Assembly: GCF_018070565.1 (NCBI RefSeq)
Contig: NZ_JAGPXL010000007.1
Coordinates: 1 to 64,000, forward strand
Length of the DNA stretch: 64,000 bases
Origin: Streptomyces sp. B93
GTDB lineage: Bacteria > Actinomycetota > Actinomycetes > Streptomycetales > Streptomycetaceae
Reading direction: 5' to 3'
The notes beneath the pieces are model-generated. The model worked only from the letters and a program-made list of their open reading frames with translations, searched no databases and was not told where the DNA came from. This document shows, piece after piece, positions 57,243 to 64,000 of this stretch. Made by a program: the position numbers and the translations under genes. Position 1 is the first letter of the stretch. Every line of letters begins with the position of its first letter.

Positions 57243-57740
57243 TCACCCGGTGCCGGGCGAAGGCGCCGTCACGTCGCCGGTGCGCGGCGGTGACGGTTCG
57301 ACGGACGGCGCGTTCGTCGCCGTCGCCGAGGGCCTGGTGGGGTCCTGTGACGCGGTGCGGTCGCGGACCGGCGGTCTGGTGGGGCTGGTGGGACTCGCGC
57401 TCGGGCTGGCGGGCTCCGGTGAGGGCGTGGGAGTGGTCGTCTCCGGGCCGGTGCTCGGGGTCGGCGCCGGGACGCTGGTGAGCGGCGGGGCCAAGGGGCC
57501 GGTCGGGCGGGCGGGATCGCCGGTGGCCGGCGGGCGCAGGGGCAGCACGATCAGGGCGGCGGCGCCGCAGGCCACGACTGCGCCGACCGTGGCGCGGAGC
57601 AGTTTGCGGCGCGCCGCACGACGGCGGACCGCCGTGTAGCGGCCCGGCGGCGGGCCAAGGAACTCCGCGGGCGGCCGGAGGATGACGGCGAGCGGGTCGT
57701 CGGGGGTGAAGCCCGGGTCCTCGTCAGAGTGAGTGATCAA
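57243..57740 (-). CDS. Membrane protein with Pro/Thr-rich tail, probable partner of the sigma factor
   Basis: 165 aa. About 50 cytoplasmic residues with basic RRRAARRKLL, one membrane helix (VGAVVACGAAALIVLPL), then about 90 residues rich in Pro, Thr and Ser outside the cell. It starts with TTG at 57740, 17 bases inside the sigma gene; GGAG lies five to six bases upstream. The overlap and topology suggest an anti-sigma-like partner, but it lacks a zinc-binding anti-sigma domain (no HxxxCxxC). Confidence 0.72.
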   Translation of the reverse strand: MITHSDEDPGFTPDDPLAVILRPPAEFLGPPPGRYTAVRRRAARRKLLRATVGAVVACGAAALIVLPLRPPATGDPARPTGPLAPPLTSVPAPTPSTGPETTTPTPSPEPASPSASPTSPTRPPVRDRTASQDPTRPSATATNAPSVEPSPPRTGDVTAPSPGTG

Positions 57741-58239
57741 GGCTTCTCCTCAGGTGGGCACGGAGCAGTTCGCGGGCCGCGTGCAGATCGGCCTTGACGG
57801 TTCCTTCCTTGCGTCCGGTCAGGGCGGACACCTCCCGGATCGGCATGTCAGCGTAGTAGTGCAGCAGGATCGGGACGCGCAGTCGCTCCGGCAGCGACTG
57901 CACCAGCAACCGCACCGACGGGTCGGCCTGTTCGGGCTGCGGGGTCAGCGCGGCTTCCGTGGTGACCCGGTGCACGGCCCGGCGTTCGCGCTCCAGCTTG
58001 CGCCAGTGGTCCCGGACGATGTTGGCCGCGGTGACGTAGAGGAAGCCGCGCGGCTCCGACACGCTGCTCCAGCGGGCCCACAGCCGGGTGAACGCCTCGG
58101 AGGCGATCTCGTGGGCCGTCTCGTCGTCGTCGACCAGGCGGCGGCACCAGCCCGCCAGACGTGGGTAGAGGGCGGCGAACAGCTCGGAGGCTGCCTTTTC
58201 GCGGGACCGTTTCAACGTTCTCCATGGTCGTGATGCCAC
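57724..58239 (-). CDS. ECF sigma factor
   Basis: 171 aa. Region 2: LFAALYPRLAGWCRRLVDDDETAHEIASEAFTRLWARW; region 4: LVQSLPERLRVPILLHYYADMPIREVSALTGRKEGTVKADLHAARELLR, typical of SigE-like ECF factors. GTG at 58239 has a weak ribosome site. The membrane protein gene begins inside its 3' end, consistent with coupled expression of a sigma/anti-sigma pair. It is followed further on by MerR, not by obvious targets; the sortase genes upstream may be targets. Confidence 0.9.
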   Translation of the reverse strand: MASRPWRTLKRSREKAASELFAALYPRLAGWCRRLVDDDETAHEIASEAFTRLWARWSSVSEPRGFLYVTAANIVRDHWRKLERERRAVHRVTTEAALTPQPEQADPSVRLLVQSLPERLRVPILLHYYADMPIREVSALTGRKEGTVKADLHAARELLRAHLRRSLDHSL

Positions 58240-58291
58240 TGGTCCTGTGGGTTGCTCGGGTACTCGCCAGGCGGGCTCGGCGGCTCGACCG

Positions 58292-58346
58292 CTCAGTGAC
58301 GACTCAGCGACGACTCAGCGACGGCTCAGCGACGGCTCAGCGCCGC
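58292..58346. repeat. Five 11-base tandem repeats at the 3' end of the sortase gene
   Basis: Units of CTCAGYGACGR repeat at 58292, 58303, 58314, 58325 and 58336. The last two fall in the sortase C-terminus, where they encode ser-arg-arg, and the others run into the gap before the sigma gene. Repeat number may vary between strains. Confidence 0.6.
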
Positions 58347-58934
58347 GAAGACGATCACATTGTCGGCGTACCCGTCGCCGGTCCGTGCGCCGCCGCAGGT
58401 GATGAGCCGCAGTTCCGGTCCGCCGACGTCGCCGTACACCTCGTCGGAGGGGAAGTCCGCCTTGGCGACGGTGCGCACCGAGGTGACGGCGAACACCGCC
58501 GCCTCGCCGTTCTCCAGGCGGGCCACGACGCGTTGGGCCCGGCGCAGTGCGGACAGGTTCCGGAACACGCCGTCCCCGTACGGGCCTACCGTGACATGGC
58601 CGAGGATCACCGAGGGTCCGGTGGTGCCCGGCGTCGGGGAGTGCTCGTACCAGCCCGCCTGGTCGTGCGCCGTGATCGGGGGCACCTCCACACTGCCGTC
58701 CGGGGCGAGCCCGAGCCGCAGGACGGGGGTGTCGACGCCGATGGCCGGGATCTGGAGCCGTACCGGAACCGAACCCCCGGGCGCGGACGCCGACTTCGGG
58801 GGTCGCCGCCGCCCGGCGGGCGGTGTGCTCGGGGCGTCGGTCCGCGTGTCCTGCCCGGCCGGGCGGCCACCGCAGCCCACGAGCAGCGTGCCCAGGGCGG
58901 CGGTGGCGAAGGCCCGTCTGGAGAGCGGGATCAT
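58326..58934 (-). CDS. Class F sortase
   Basis: 202 aa transpeptidase that anchors surface proteins. An N-terminal signal-like segment (SRRAFATAALGTLLVGCGG) holds it at the membrane; the catalytic domain has the His in VILGHVTVG and the Cys in RLITCGGAR, followed by GYADNVIVFA, typical of class F enzymes in actinobacteria. ATG overlaps the stop of the substrate gene (ATGA), so the two are co-translated. Confidence 0.92.
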   Translation of the reverse strand: MIPLSRRAFATAALGTLLVGCGGRPAGQDTRTDAPSTPPAGRRRPPKSASAPGGSVPVRLQIPAIGVDTPVLRLGLAPDGSVEVPPITAHDQAGWYEHSPTPGTTGPSVILGHVTVGPYGDGVFRNLSALRRAQRVVARLENGEAAVFAVTSVRTVAKADFPSDEVYGDVGGPELRLITCGGARTGDGYADNVIVFAALSRR

Positions 58935-59311
58935 GCCCCGGTCGCCCGCCGGTGACGCATGACCAGGGCCGTGCCGCCGCCGAGGACGACCGCGGCGGCG
59001 GCGCCCGAGCCGATCAGCCCGCCGTGGCCGGCCGGGCCGGACGCGGTGGGCGCCACGCCGGTGTCCGGAGCCCCGCTGGGGACGACGGAGACCTGCGGCG
59101 GCCGGGTCGGCTCGGCGGAGGGGACTGGGCTCGCGGTGGTCGGGGCGGTGGTCTCGGCCGGGCTGGGCTCCGCGGTGGCGCTCTGGTCCGGCATCACGGT
59201 GGGGCTGGCGGGGGCCGGGGTGGGGCTCCCGCCGTCGGCGAACGCGGGTACCGCGCTCGCCAGGACGGCGGTGCAGCCAAGTGCCAGGGCACTGAAGGCG
59301 GTTCGGCGCAT
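58931..59311 (-). CDS. Sortase-anchored surface protein
   Basis: 126 aa. Signal peptide MRRTAFSALALGCTAVLASAVPAFA; then a Pro/Thr/Ser-rich stalk; then the sorting signal GAPDTGVAP, a hydrophobic stretch (GSGAAAAVVLGGGTALVM) and the basic end RHRRATGA. The APDTG motif is a variant of LPxTG used by class F sortases. Coupled to the sortase gene by ATGA. No binding or catalytic domain, so a stalk or spacer is likely. Confidence 0.85.
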   Translation of the reverse strand: MRRTAFSALALGCTAVLASAVPAFADGGSPTPAPASPTVMPDQSATAEPSPAETTAPTTASPVPSAEPTRPPQVSVVPSGAPDTGVAPTASGPAGHGGLIGSGAAAAVVLGGGTALVMRHRRATGA

Positions 59312-59439
59312 CTGTCGCTCTCTTTCGTCGGTCCGGCCGCCCGGTGCGGGCGGCGGGCTGTGTGACGGATCGAGCGGAGAGACGAGCCACCGGAGGTGTA
59401 CGTTGCAAAGAGCGGGTAAAGAAGCGGGGCGGCGTCCGC

Positions 59440-60429
59440 TCATGGCACCGTGATCACCGCCTTGCCCCGCGCGTGCCCCCGCTCCACGTGCCGCACACCC
59501 TCCGCCGTGTCGGCCAGCGGGTAGGTCCGGTCGACCACCGGGGTGAGCTTGCCGGAGTCGATGAGTGCCGTGACGGCGAGGAGGTCGTCGTGGGTCGGCC
59601 CGGCGGGCGGGGAGGGGAGGATCGGGCGGAGTCGCTGGCGGACGAGTGGATTGATGGCCATGAGCCGCAGCAAGGAGCCGACCGCACCGAACAGATGGCC
59701 CGGAGAGCCGCCGCCGTTGGCTACCAGGGTCCCGGTGGCGGTGAGGGCACGGCGCAGTCGGGCCGGCGGGTGGTTGCCCACGTTGTCGAGGATGACGTCG
59801 TAGCGCACGCGCCCCTCGGTGAAGTCCTCGCGCGTGTAGTCGATGACGTGTGCGGCGCCCAGGGTCCGTACCAGGTCGGTGTTCCCGGTACTGCACACGC
59901 CGGTGACCTCCGCGCCCAGGGCGGTGGCGATCTGTACGGCGAAGATGCCGACGCCGCCCGCCGCCCCGTTGACCAGCACCCGCTGTCCGGCCCGCACCCG
60001 GCCCACGGTCCGGATGCCACGCAGGGCCGTCACCGCCCCCACCGGCACCGCGGCGGCCTGTTCGAAGGTCAGGCCGGCCGGCTTGGGCACCAGCAGGTCG
60101 GCGGTGGTGCGCGCGTACTCGGCGAAGGCGCCCGGACAGAAGCCCAGTACCTCGTCGCCGGGCCGGAGTCCGGACACGGCGGCTCCGACGGCCTCGACCC
60201 GTCCGGCCGCGTCGATCCCGGCGATCCGGGACTTCGGACGGGTCAGCCCCACCCCGCCCATGAGCCGGGCCACGTACGGGTCGCCCCGCAGCATGTGCCA
60301 GTCGTACGGGTTGAGTGCGGCGGCGTGCACCCGCACCAGCACCTCGTCGGTCCCGATCCCGGGCCGGTCGGTGTCCACCAGCCGCAGGACGTCCGGCGGG
60401 CCGAACCGTTCCTGGACGATCGCCTTCAT
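59440..60429 (-). CDS. NADP-dependent quinone-oxidoreductase-like zinc-independent dehydrogenase
   Basis: 329 aa medium-chain dehydrogenase without zinc ligands (QOR type). MKAIVQERFGPPDVLRLVDTDRP start, NAAAxNPxD-type AALNPYDWHML, VLVNGAAGGVGIFAVQIATALGAEVTGV cofactor site. Such enzymes reduce quinones or activated alkenes with NADPH. ATG at 60429 has GGGGGAGAG five bases upstream. Its promoter contains two palindromic operators for the TetR encoded just upstream. Confidence 0.92.
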   Translation of the reverse strand: MKAIVQERFGPPDVLRLVDTDRPGIGTDEVLVRVHAAALNPYDWHMLRGDPYVARLMGGVGLTRPKSRIAGIDAAGRVEAVGAAVSGLRPGDEVLGFCPGAFAEYARTTADLLVPKPAGLTFEQAAAVPVGAVTALRGIRTVGRVRAGQRVLVNGAAGGVGIFAVQIATALGAEVTGVCSTGNTDLVRTLGAAHVIDYTREDFTEGRVRYDVILDNVGNHPPARLRRALTATGTLVANGGGSPGHLFGAVGSLLRLMAINPLVRQRLRPILPSPPAGPTHDDLLAVTALIDSGKLTPVVDRTYPLADTAEGVRHVERGHARGKAVITVP

Positions 60430-60460
60430 CGCTCTCCCCCATCCTGTTGCCTCCGACAGC

Positions 60461-60481
60461 GGGGTGTACGGGGTACACCCC
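60461..60481. promoter_or_regulatory. TetR operator, proximal to the oxidoreductase
   Basis: Nine-base arms GGGGTGTAC and GTACACCCC around GGG. It lies just after the expected transcription start and 32 bases before the ATG. Confidence 0.72.
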
Positions 60482-60491
60482 CCTCCTCGGC

Positions 60492-60520
60492 AAGGTAGGT
60501 GTACGCCGTACACCCGTCAA
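60492..60520 (-). promoter_or_regulatory. Oxidoreductase promoter with operator in the spacer
   Basis: Minus strand: TTGACG (60515-60520), the 17-base spacer GGTGTACGGCGTACACC, which is itself a perfect palindrome (60498-60514), and TACCTT (60492-60497). Any protein bound in the spacer would exclude RNA polymerase. Centre distance to the proximal operator is 35 bases. Confidence 0.75.
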
Positions 60521-60569
60521 GGGGCGCGGCGCGGTACGGCGAAGGTGTCCGATGTGCTTCAGACGCCTG

Positions 60570-61271
60570 TCAGTCGGCCTTCCGGAGGCACTCCAGGCCG
60601 TCCAGCGTCAGGTCAAGGGCGAACTCGAACTCGAACTGGTCGTCGCAGCCCGAGCCGACCACGGACGCCTCGTCGTGGGCGACCGCCATGGCCAGCGCGG
60701 TGATGTGGGGATAGCGCGCGGCCATCTCCGCGGGCGGCGGCGCGTCCGGGTCCGGCTCGCGGTCCGGGGTGTCCTGGAACAACTCCTGGGAGAAACCGAG
60801 CAGTCGGCTGCCCAGCACATGCATCGTGTGGTGCACCAGGTCGATCGAGAAGCCTCCGGCCCGGAAGATCCCGATCATCGAGTCCAGGTACGCCATCACC
60901 GCCGGGGTCGGGGTGGCCCGCGCCTTCATCCGCGCCTCGATGACCTCGGCGGCCCACGGGTGGCGCAGCAGCATCCGGCGGGCCGAGAGGATCCGTCGGC
61001 GGACGGCTGCCTTCCAGTCGGTGTCGGTCACCGGTGGGTCGATCTCGCCAACCACGGCGTCGATCATGCCGTCGAGCAACTCGTTCTTGTTGGCGACGTG
61101 CTTGTAGAGCGCCATGGGTACGACGCCGAGTGCCTGCGCGATCCTGCGCATGCTGAGCGCCTCGACACCGCCCTCGTCGGCCAGGACGACGGCGGTGTCC
61201 AGGACCCGTTGCCTGCTCAGGGGTGCGCGGGACCGTGCGGTGGCGTCGGCCTGCGTGCTGATCTCCACCAT
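60570..61271 (-). CDS. TetR-family regulator with TetR_C_1 domain
   Basis: About 233 aa. The HTH is EALSMRRIAQALGVVPMALYKHVANKNELLDGMIDAVVGEI, close to the classical tetracycline repressor branch; the C-terminal part is TetR_C_1-like. ATG at 61271 is preferred, although GGAG is very close; GTG at 61268 is possible. It is directly upstream of the oxidoreductase and is probably bound to GTGTAC-N3-GTACAC. It also diverges from the Rrf2 gene. Confidence 0.9.
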   Translation of the reverse strand: MVEISTQADATARSRAPLSRQRVLDTAVVLADEGGVEALSMRRIAQALGVVPMALYKHVANKNELLDGMIDAVVGEIDPPVTDTDWKAAVRRRILSARRMLLRHPWAAEVIEARMKARATPTPAVMAYLDSMIGIFRAGGFSIDLVHHTMHVLGSRLLGFSQELFQDTPDREPDPDAPPPAEMAARYPHITALAMAVAHDEASVVGSGCDDQFEFEFALDLTLDGLECLRKAD

Positions 61272-61381
61272 CTCCTTCGGTACGGCAGTGCCTGGAGCCG
61301 ATCTTCGCTCCCCCCGTGTGAATGTAGCCGCAGGTGCCTTCACAGGCGCAAGAGGTCCTGCCGGGACAGGGTCGGCGGGAT

Positions 61382-61410
61382 TTGCCACCGACGGTCGTAA
61401 CAATTATCGT
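61382..61410 (+). promoter_or_regulatory. Promoter of the Rrf2-type gene
   Basis: TTGCCA (61382-61387), 17-base spacer, TATCGT (61405-61410). The palindrome at 61394-61416 covers the -10 and most of the spacer. Confidence 0.6.
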
Positions 61411-61416
61411 TACGAC
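61394..61416. promoter_or_regulatory. GTAAC-N7-GTTAC operator upstream of the Rrf2-type gene
   Basis: Eight-base arms GTCGTAAC and GTTACGAC around AATTATC. The same core occurs before the SDR gene at 61965-61983. Confidence 0.72.
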
Positions 61417-61449
61417 TGGAACCGGGGAGCGAGGGAGGAGGAGTCCGGC

Positions 61450-61881
61450 GTGAGCGCCAACAGCAGACTGACCGTCGCGGCGCACGCCCTGACATGGATC
61501 GGGCTGTACCAGCGACGCGGCCACGAGGTCGCCACCTCCGAGCAGATCGCGACGAGCGTCAACACCAACCCGGTGGTGATCCGCCGCCTGCTGGCCAAGC
61601 TGAGCAAGGCGGGCCTGGCCGGTTCACGACGGGGGGCGGGGGCGGGCTGGATGCTCGCGCGGGACCTGGGCTCGATCACCCTGCTCGACGTCTACGAGGC
61701 GATCGAACCGGGACCGGTCTTCGCCCTGCATCCGGCGACACCGGACCCCGAGTGCGTCGTCGGCCACGGCATCGGACCGGTGATGACCACCGTGTACGAC
61801 GACGTGGAGGCCACCCTGCGCAGGGAGCTGGCCAAGACCACGCTTGAGGACGTACTGCGGGACATCCTCAGAACCGCCTGA
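61450..61881 (+). CDS. Rrf2-family regulator
   Basis: 143 aa winged helix. RLTVAAHALTWIGLYQRRGHEVATSEQIATSVNTNPVVIRRLLAKLSKAGLAGSRRGAGAGWMLARDLGSITLLDVYEAIEPG is the Rrf2 pattern, close to the YwnA branch; only one Cys is near the sensor loop (ECVVGHG), so an Fe-S cluster like that of IscR is not expected. GTG at 61450 has GGAGGAG upstream. It very likely controls itself and the following SDR gene. Confidence 0.9.
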   Translation: MSANSRLTVAAHALTWIGLYQRRGHEVATSEQIATSVNTNPVVIRRLLAKLSKAGLAGSRRGAGAGWMLARDLGSITLLDVYEAIEPGPVFALHPATPDPECVVGHGIGPVMTTVYDDVEATLRRELAKTTLEDVLRDILRTA

Positions 61882-61900
61882 CCTCGGACCGTCGACTTCT

Positions 61901-61940
61901 CCCGCTCCATGTTCCCCGCTCCATGTTCCCCGCTCCATGG
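61901..61940. repeat. Three 14-base tandem repeats
   Basis: CCCGCTCCATGTTC occurs at 61901 and 61915, followed by a partial copy CCCGCTCCATGG at 61929. It lies between the Rrf2 stop and the SDR operator. Function unknown; may form part of a leader. Confidence 0.6.
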
Positions 61941-61964
61941 GGGATCGCATTTCGCACCCATTGA

Positions 61965-61983
61965 TGTAACAGCAATGGTTACA
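61965..61983. promoter_or_regulatory. GTAAC-N7-GTTAC operator upstream of the SDR gene
   Basis: TGTAAC-AGCAATG-GTTACA, the same spacing and core as the site before the Rrf2 gene. It lies 20 bases before the SDR start. Confidence 0.7.
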
Positions 61984-62002
61984 ACCAACATCGGAGAGTC
62001 TC

Positions 62003-62755
62003 ATGGGACAGCTGGACAACAAGACCGCCCTCGTCACCGGTGCCTCCAGCGGCATCGGCCTGGCGATCGCCCGCCGCTTCGCCGCCGAGGGCGCGACCGT
62101 CTACCTGACCGGGCGCCGCAAGAGCGCGCTGGACGACGCCCTCGCGCGGATCGGCGCCCGCGGCATCGCCGTCCGCAGTGACGCCTCGGACCTCGGCGAC
62201 CTCGACCGGCTCTTCGCCGAGATCGCGGATCGCGGCAACCGCCTGGACATCGTGGTGGCCAACGCCGGGGTCGGGGACTACAGCCCGCTCGGCACGATCA
62301 GCGAGGAGGAGTACGACCGCACCACCTCGATCAATCTCAAGGGCACGATCTTCACCGTCCAGAAGGCGCTGCCGCTGCTGACGCCCGGTGCCTCGGTGAT
62401 GCTGCTGTCCTCCAGCGCGGCCCTGCGGGCCGTTCCGGGACTGGGTGTCTACGCCGCCACCAAGGCCGCGATCCGCAGCCTCTCCCGCACCTGGGCCGCG
62501 GAACTCGCCGACCGGGGCATCCGCGTCAACACCCTCACCCCCGGCCCGATCGAGACCCCGGGCGGGGACGAACTGCGCGCGGCGTTCCCGGACGGTGACC
62601 GGCCCACCGGGGCCGAGCCCGCCCCGCTGGCCCCGCTCGGCCGCACCGGGCATCCCGACGAGGTCGCCGCCACCGCCCTCTACCTGGCGAGCGACCAGAG
62701 CACCTTCACCACCGGCGCCGAACTGTTCGTCGACGGCGGCGTCACACAGCTCTAG
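62003..62755 (+). CDS. Short-chain dehydrogenase/reductase
   Basis: 250 aa classical SDR. TGASSGIG, NAGV, catalytic YAATK; Arg-Arg-Lys after the second strand (TGRRKSAL) suggests NADP(H). ATG has GGAGAG four to five bases upstream. Controlled by the GTAAC-N7-GTTAC site and therefore probably by the Rrf2 protein. Such SDR genes next to YwnA-like Rrf2 or HxlR regulators are common and often respond to electrophiles. The hydrophobic C-terminus FVDGGVTQL is normal. Confidence 0.93.
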   Translation: MGQLDNKTALVTGASSGIGLAIARRFAAEGATVYLTGRRKSALDDALARIGARGIAVRSDASDLGDLDRLFAEIADRGNRLDIVVANAGVGDYSPLGTISEEEYDRTTSINLKGTIFTVQKALPLLTPGASVMLLSSSAALRAVPGLGVYAATKAAIRSLSRTWAAELADRGIRVNTLTPGPIETPGGDELRAAFPDGDRPTGAEPAPLAPLGRTGHPDEVAATALYLASDQSTFTTGAELFVDGGVTQL

Positions 62756-62780
62756 GCAGGGGCGCGCCCACGGGCCCGTC

Positions 62781-63767
62781 TCAGCGGCCCAGCAGATGGC
62801 GGCCGCGCGGGGTCAGGGTGTGCAGCACGTGCGGGCCCGCGCGTTCGCTGGTGACGAGCCCGGCGTCCCTGAGGACGGTCAGGTGGCCGCTGACCGAGGA
62901 GGGCGGCAGAGCGAGGCGGGCCGCGACGGCGCCGGTGGTGCGGGTGGCCAGGAGGGCATCCAGCACGCGCGCCCGGTTCGTCCCGAGCAGCCGGGCCAGG
63001 GCGGCGTCGTGCCGGGTGCCGGGCTCCGGCGCGGGCGGGTCGCACGGGTGGAGGGGGTAGACGACGACCGGGGGCAGCTCGGGGTCGGCGATCGCCACGG
63101 GTGCGGTGTGGCAGAAGAAGGAGGGGATCAGCCTCAGGCCGCGGCCCCGTGGGCGGATGGTGCGGTCGACCGGGTAGGGGGCGCTGAGGACGGGGTCCTG
63201 CCAGGTGAAGGGGGTGAAGGCGCCCAGTACCGCGCCGAGCCCGCCGTCGAGCGCCGCCGTCCGCCGGGCGTGGTCGGCGGCGACGGTGGCCTCGGTCTCG
63301 CCCCAGTCGGGCAGGAGCAGGTGGCTGTGGAAGTGCCGTAGGGCGTTCGCGATGTCGTCGAGGAGTGCGCGGTCCCCGTCGGCGAGTCGCCGTGTCCACG
63401 CGGGGAGGGCACGGTGGCGGGCCGTCTCACGCAGTTCCCTCGCCAGCCGGGCCCGTGGGGTCTCCCGCAGGGCGCGCAGTCCGGCGGTCATACCCTCCTC
63501 CGACTCGACGGGAGTGAGGAAGTCCGGCCAGTAGGCGGCGGCAGGGGCGAGGTCGTTGAGCAGTCGGCAGGTGCCGCGCAGGTCGTGCCGGCGCGTGCGG
63601 TCCCGGGCCCGCTTCCGCCAGCGGCGCAGCCGGTCGGGCAGCGGGCCGGGCGGCGCGGTCAGCACGTGCAGGCCGAGGACGGTCTCCCAGATGGGGTCCG
63701 GCGTGCGCGCGAACCGCACATGGCGGAAGTCGGCGTCGCTCAGATGGATGCGCAGGGTCCCGGCCAT
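62781..63767 (-). CDS. ArsR-type winged-helix regulator with long N-terminal domain (DUF5937-like)
   Basis: 328 aa. The DNA-binding domain is C-terminal (about 255-325: RVLDALLATRTTGAVAARLALPPSSVSGHLTVLRDAGLVTSERAGPHVLHTLTPRG). The N-terminal 250 residues are of the type usually annotated DUF5937 (FRHVRFARTPDPIWETVLGLHVL, HHDLRGTCRLLNDLAPAAAYWPDFLTP). ATG at 63767; upstream lies TGATGTAACAGC, which also forms half of the Rrf2-type operator. No target gene adjoins it in the window. Confidence 0.85.
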   Translation of the reverse strand: MAGTLRIHLSDADFRHVRFARTPDPIWETVLGLHVLTAPPGPLPDRLRRWRKRARDRTRRHDLRGTCRLLNDLAPAAAYWPDFLTPVESEEGMTAGLRALRETPRARLARELRETARHRALPAWTRRLADGDRALLDDIANALRHFHSHLLLPDWGETEATVAADHARRTAALDGGLGAVLGAFTPFTWQDPVLSAPYPVDRTIRPRGRGLRLIPSFFCHTAPVAIADPELPPVVVYPLHPCDPPAPEPGTRHDAALARLLGTNRARVLDALLATRTTGAVAARLALPPSSVSGHLTVLRDAGLVTSERAGPHVLHTLTPRGRHLLGR

Positions 63768-63988
63768 GCCTGTGATGTAACAGCGGTGTGGCGCGCCGTG
63801 GAAGGGCCCGTCGCCGACTTCACCGCCCCTCGGCCGACCTGGGGTTTTCGGCTGGGGCGGAAAACCCTCCCAGCCTGGTCATGGACACGTCCATACGATG
63901 CCTTGTCCGCGGTGCGGGACACGCGCCGCGCGTGCGCCCCGTGTCCCCCGCAACTCCACCCCCCTCCCCCACCGAAGGAGTCCGCGCC
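63768..63988. other. Intergenic region
   Basis: About 220 bases between divergent starts. Apart from the half-site near 63773 I see only unresolved promoter DNA; a -10-like CATACGAT lies at 63891-63898 on the plus strand. Confidence 0.4.
63773..63784. promoter_or_regulatory. Half-site matching the Rrf2-type operator
   Basis: TGATGTAACAGC, identical at 12 bases to 61962-61973, located just before the winged-helix gene. The other arm (GTTAC) is absent, so binding by the Rrf2 protein is doubtful. Confidence 0.35.
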
Positions 63989-64000
63989 ATGCCCTCCAGA
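63989..64000 (+). CDS. Start of a gene cut by the window edge
   Basis: ATG at 63989 with GAAGGAG nine bases upstream begins a frame reading M-P-S-R before the window ends. The spacing and site look real, but four codons say nothing about function. Confidence 0.45.

Noticed and set aside
1-64000. CRISPR arrays, tRNA or rRNA genes, insertion sequences, integrases
   Set aside because: No regularly spaced repeats with unique spacers, no cloverleaf or ribosomal sequence, and no transposase or integrase motif seen by eye; a dedicated search could still find a short one.

Overview
The window reads as about 64 kb of Streptomyces chromosome. GC is very high, third codon positions are almost all G or C, GTG starts are common, Shine-Dalgarno sequences are purine-rich, and families typical of streptomycetes appear: CGNR, DUF1206, DUF2630, Acg-type nitroreductase, class F sortase, SpoIIE phosphatases and a rifamycin phosphotransferase with its regulatory element. 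I see no rRNA, tRNA, transposase, integrase or CRISPR. The many one-component regulators and stress genes suggest an accessory part of the chromosome; that is inference.

Layout. 0-5.2 kb: 3' part of a sensor kinase, an acyl-CoA ligase, a LuxR-type regulator with a degenerate receiver, and a thioesterase-TetR pair. 5.2-13.5 kb: LacI regulator, potassium channel, Acg-like nitroreductase, a DUF1918-HTH-PNPOx fusion, a PAS-SpoIIE phosphatase, a membrane-anchored Mrr-type nuclease, an amidohydrolase and DUF2278. 13.5-21.6 kb: an FtsX-type ABC system with two ATPases (one carrying an AbrB-like tail) and two very large, translationally coupled permeases. 21.6-24.5 kb: rph behind a rifamycin-associated element. 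24.5-31 kb: secreted protein, LysR remnant, RibD-like reductase, SLOG-like protein, a SulP-HATPase-YjdM-ArsR operon, and a probably leaderless HTH regulator with a coupled small protein. 31-37 kb: Tat-exported GH106 enzyme behind a LacI-type palindrome, membrane proteins and a TetR/SDR pair. 37.3-40.5 kb: three overlapping genes for a PAS-GAF-SpoIIE phosphatase, a B12-binding protein with the CarH light-sensing W-x9-EH motif, and a STAS anti-sigma antagonist. 41.5-48.4 kb: a redox and sulfur group (FAD disulfide reductase, VOC protein, D-cysteine desulfhydrase-like enzyme, MsrA, two small proteins, CGNR regulator). 48.5-57 kb: regulator-enzyme pairs. 57.2-59.3 kb: ECF sigma factor with an overlapping membrane protein, then sortase with its substrate. 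59.4-63.8 kb: TetR-oxidoreductase, Rrf2-SDR and a winged-helix regulator.

Two signals stand out. (1) Six copies of TCACC-N9-GGTGA lie in intergenic DNA between 43.5 and 48.4 kb. Each overlaps or flanks a plausible promoter of the redox/sulfur genes, and one abuts the CGNR gene's own start codon. This looks like an undescribed local regulon. (2) The SpoIIE-B12-STAS operon looks like a light- or cobalamin-responsive partner-switching module. Several other regulator-operator pairs (TetR at 60.5 kb, Rrf2 at 61.4 kb, HxlR at 50.2 kb, TetR/SDR at 55.3 kb) can be read directly from palindromes and repeats in promoters.
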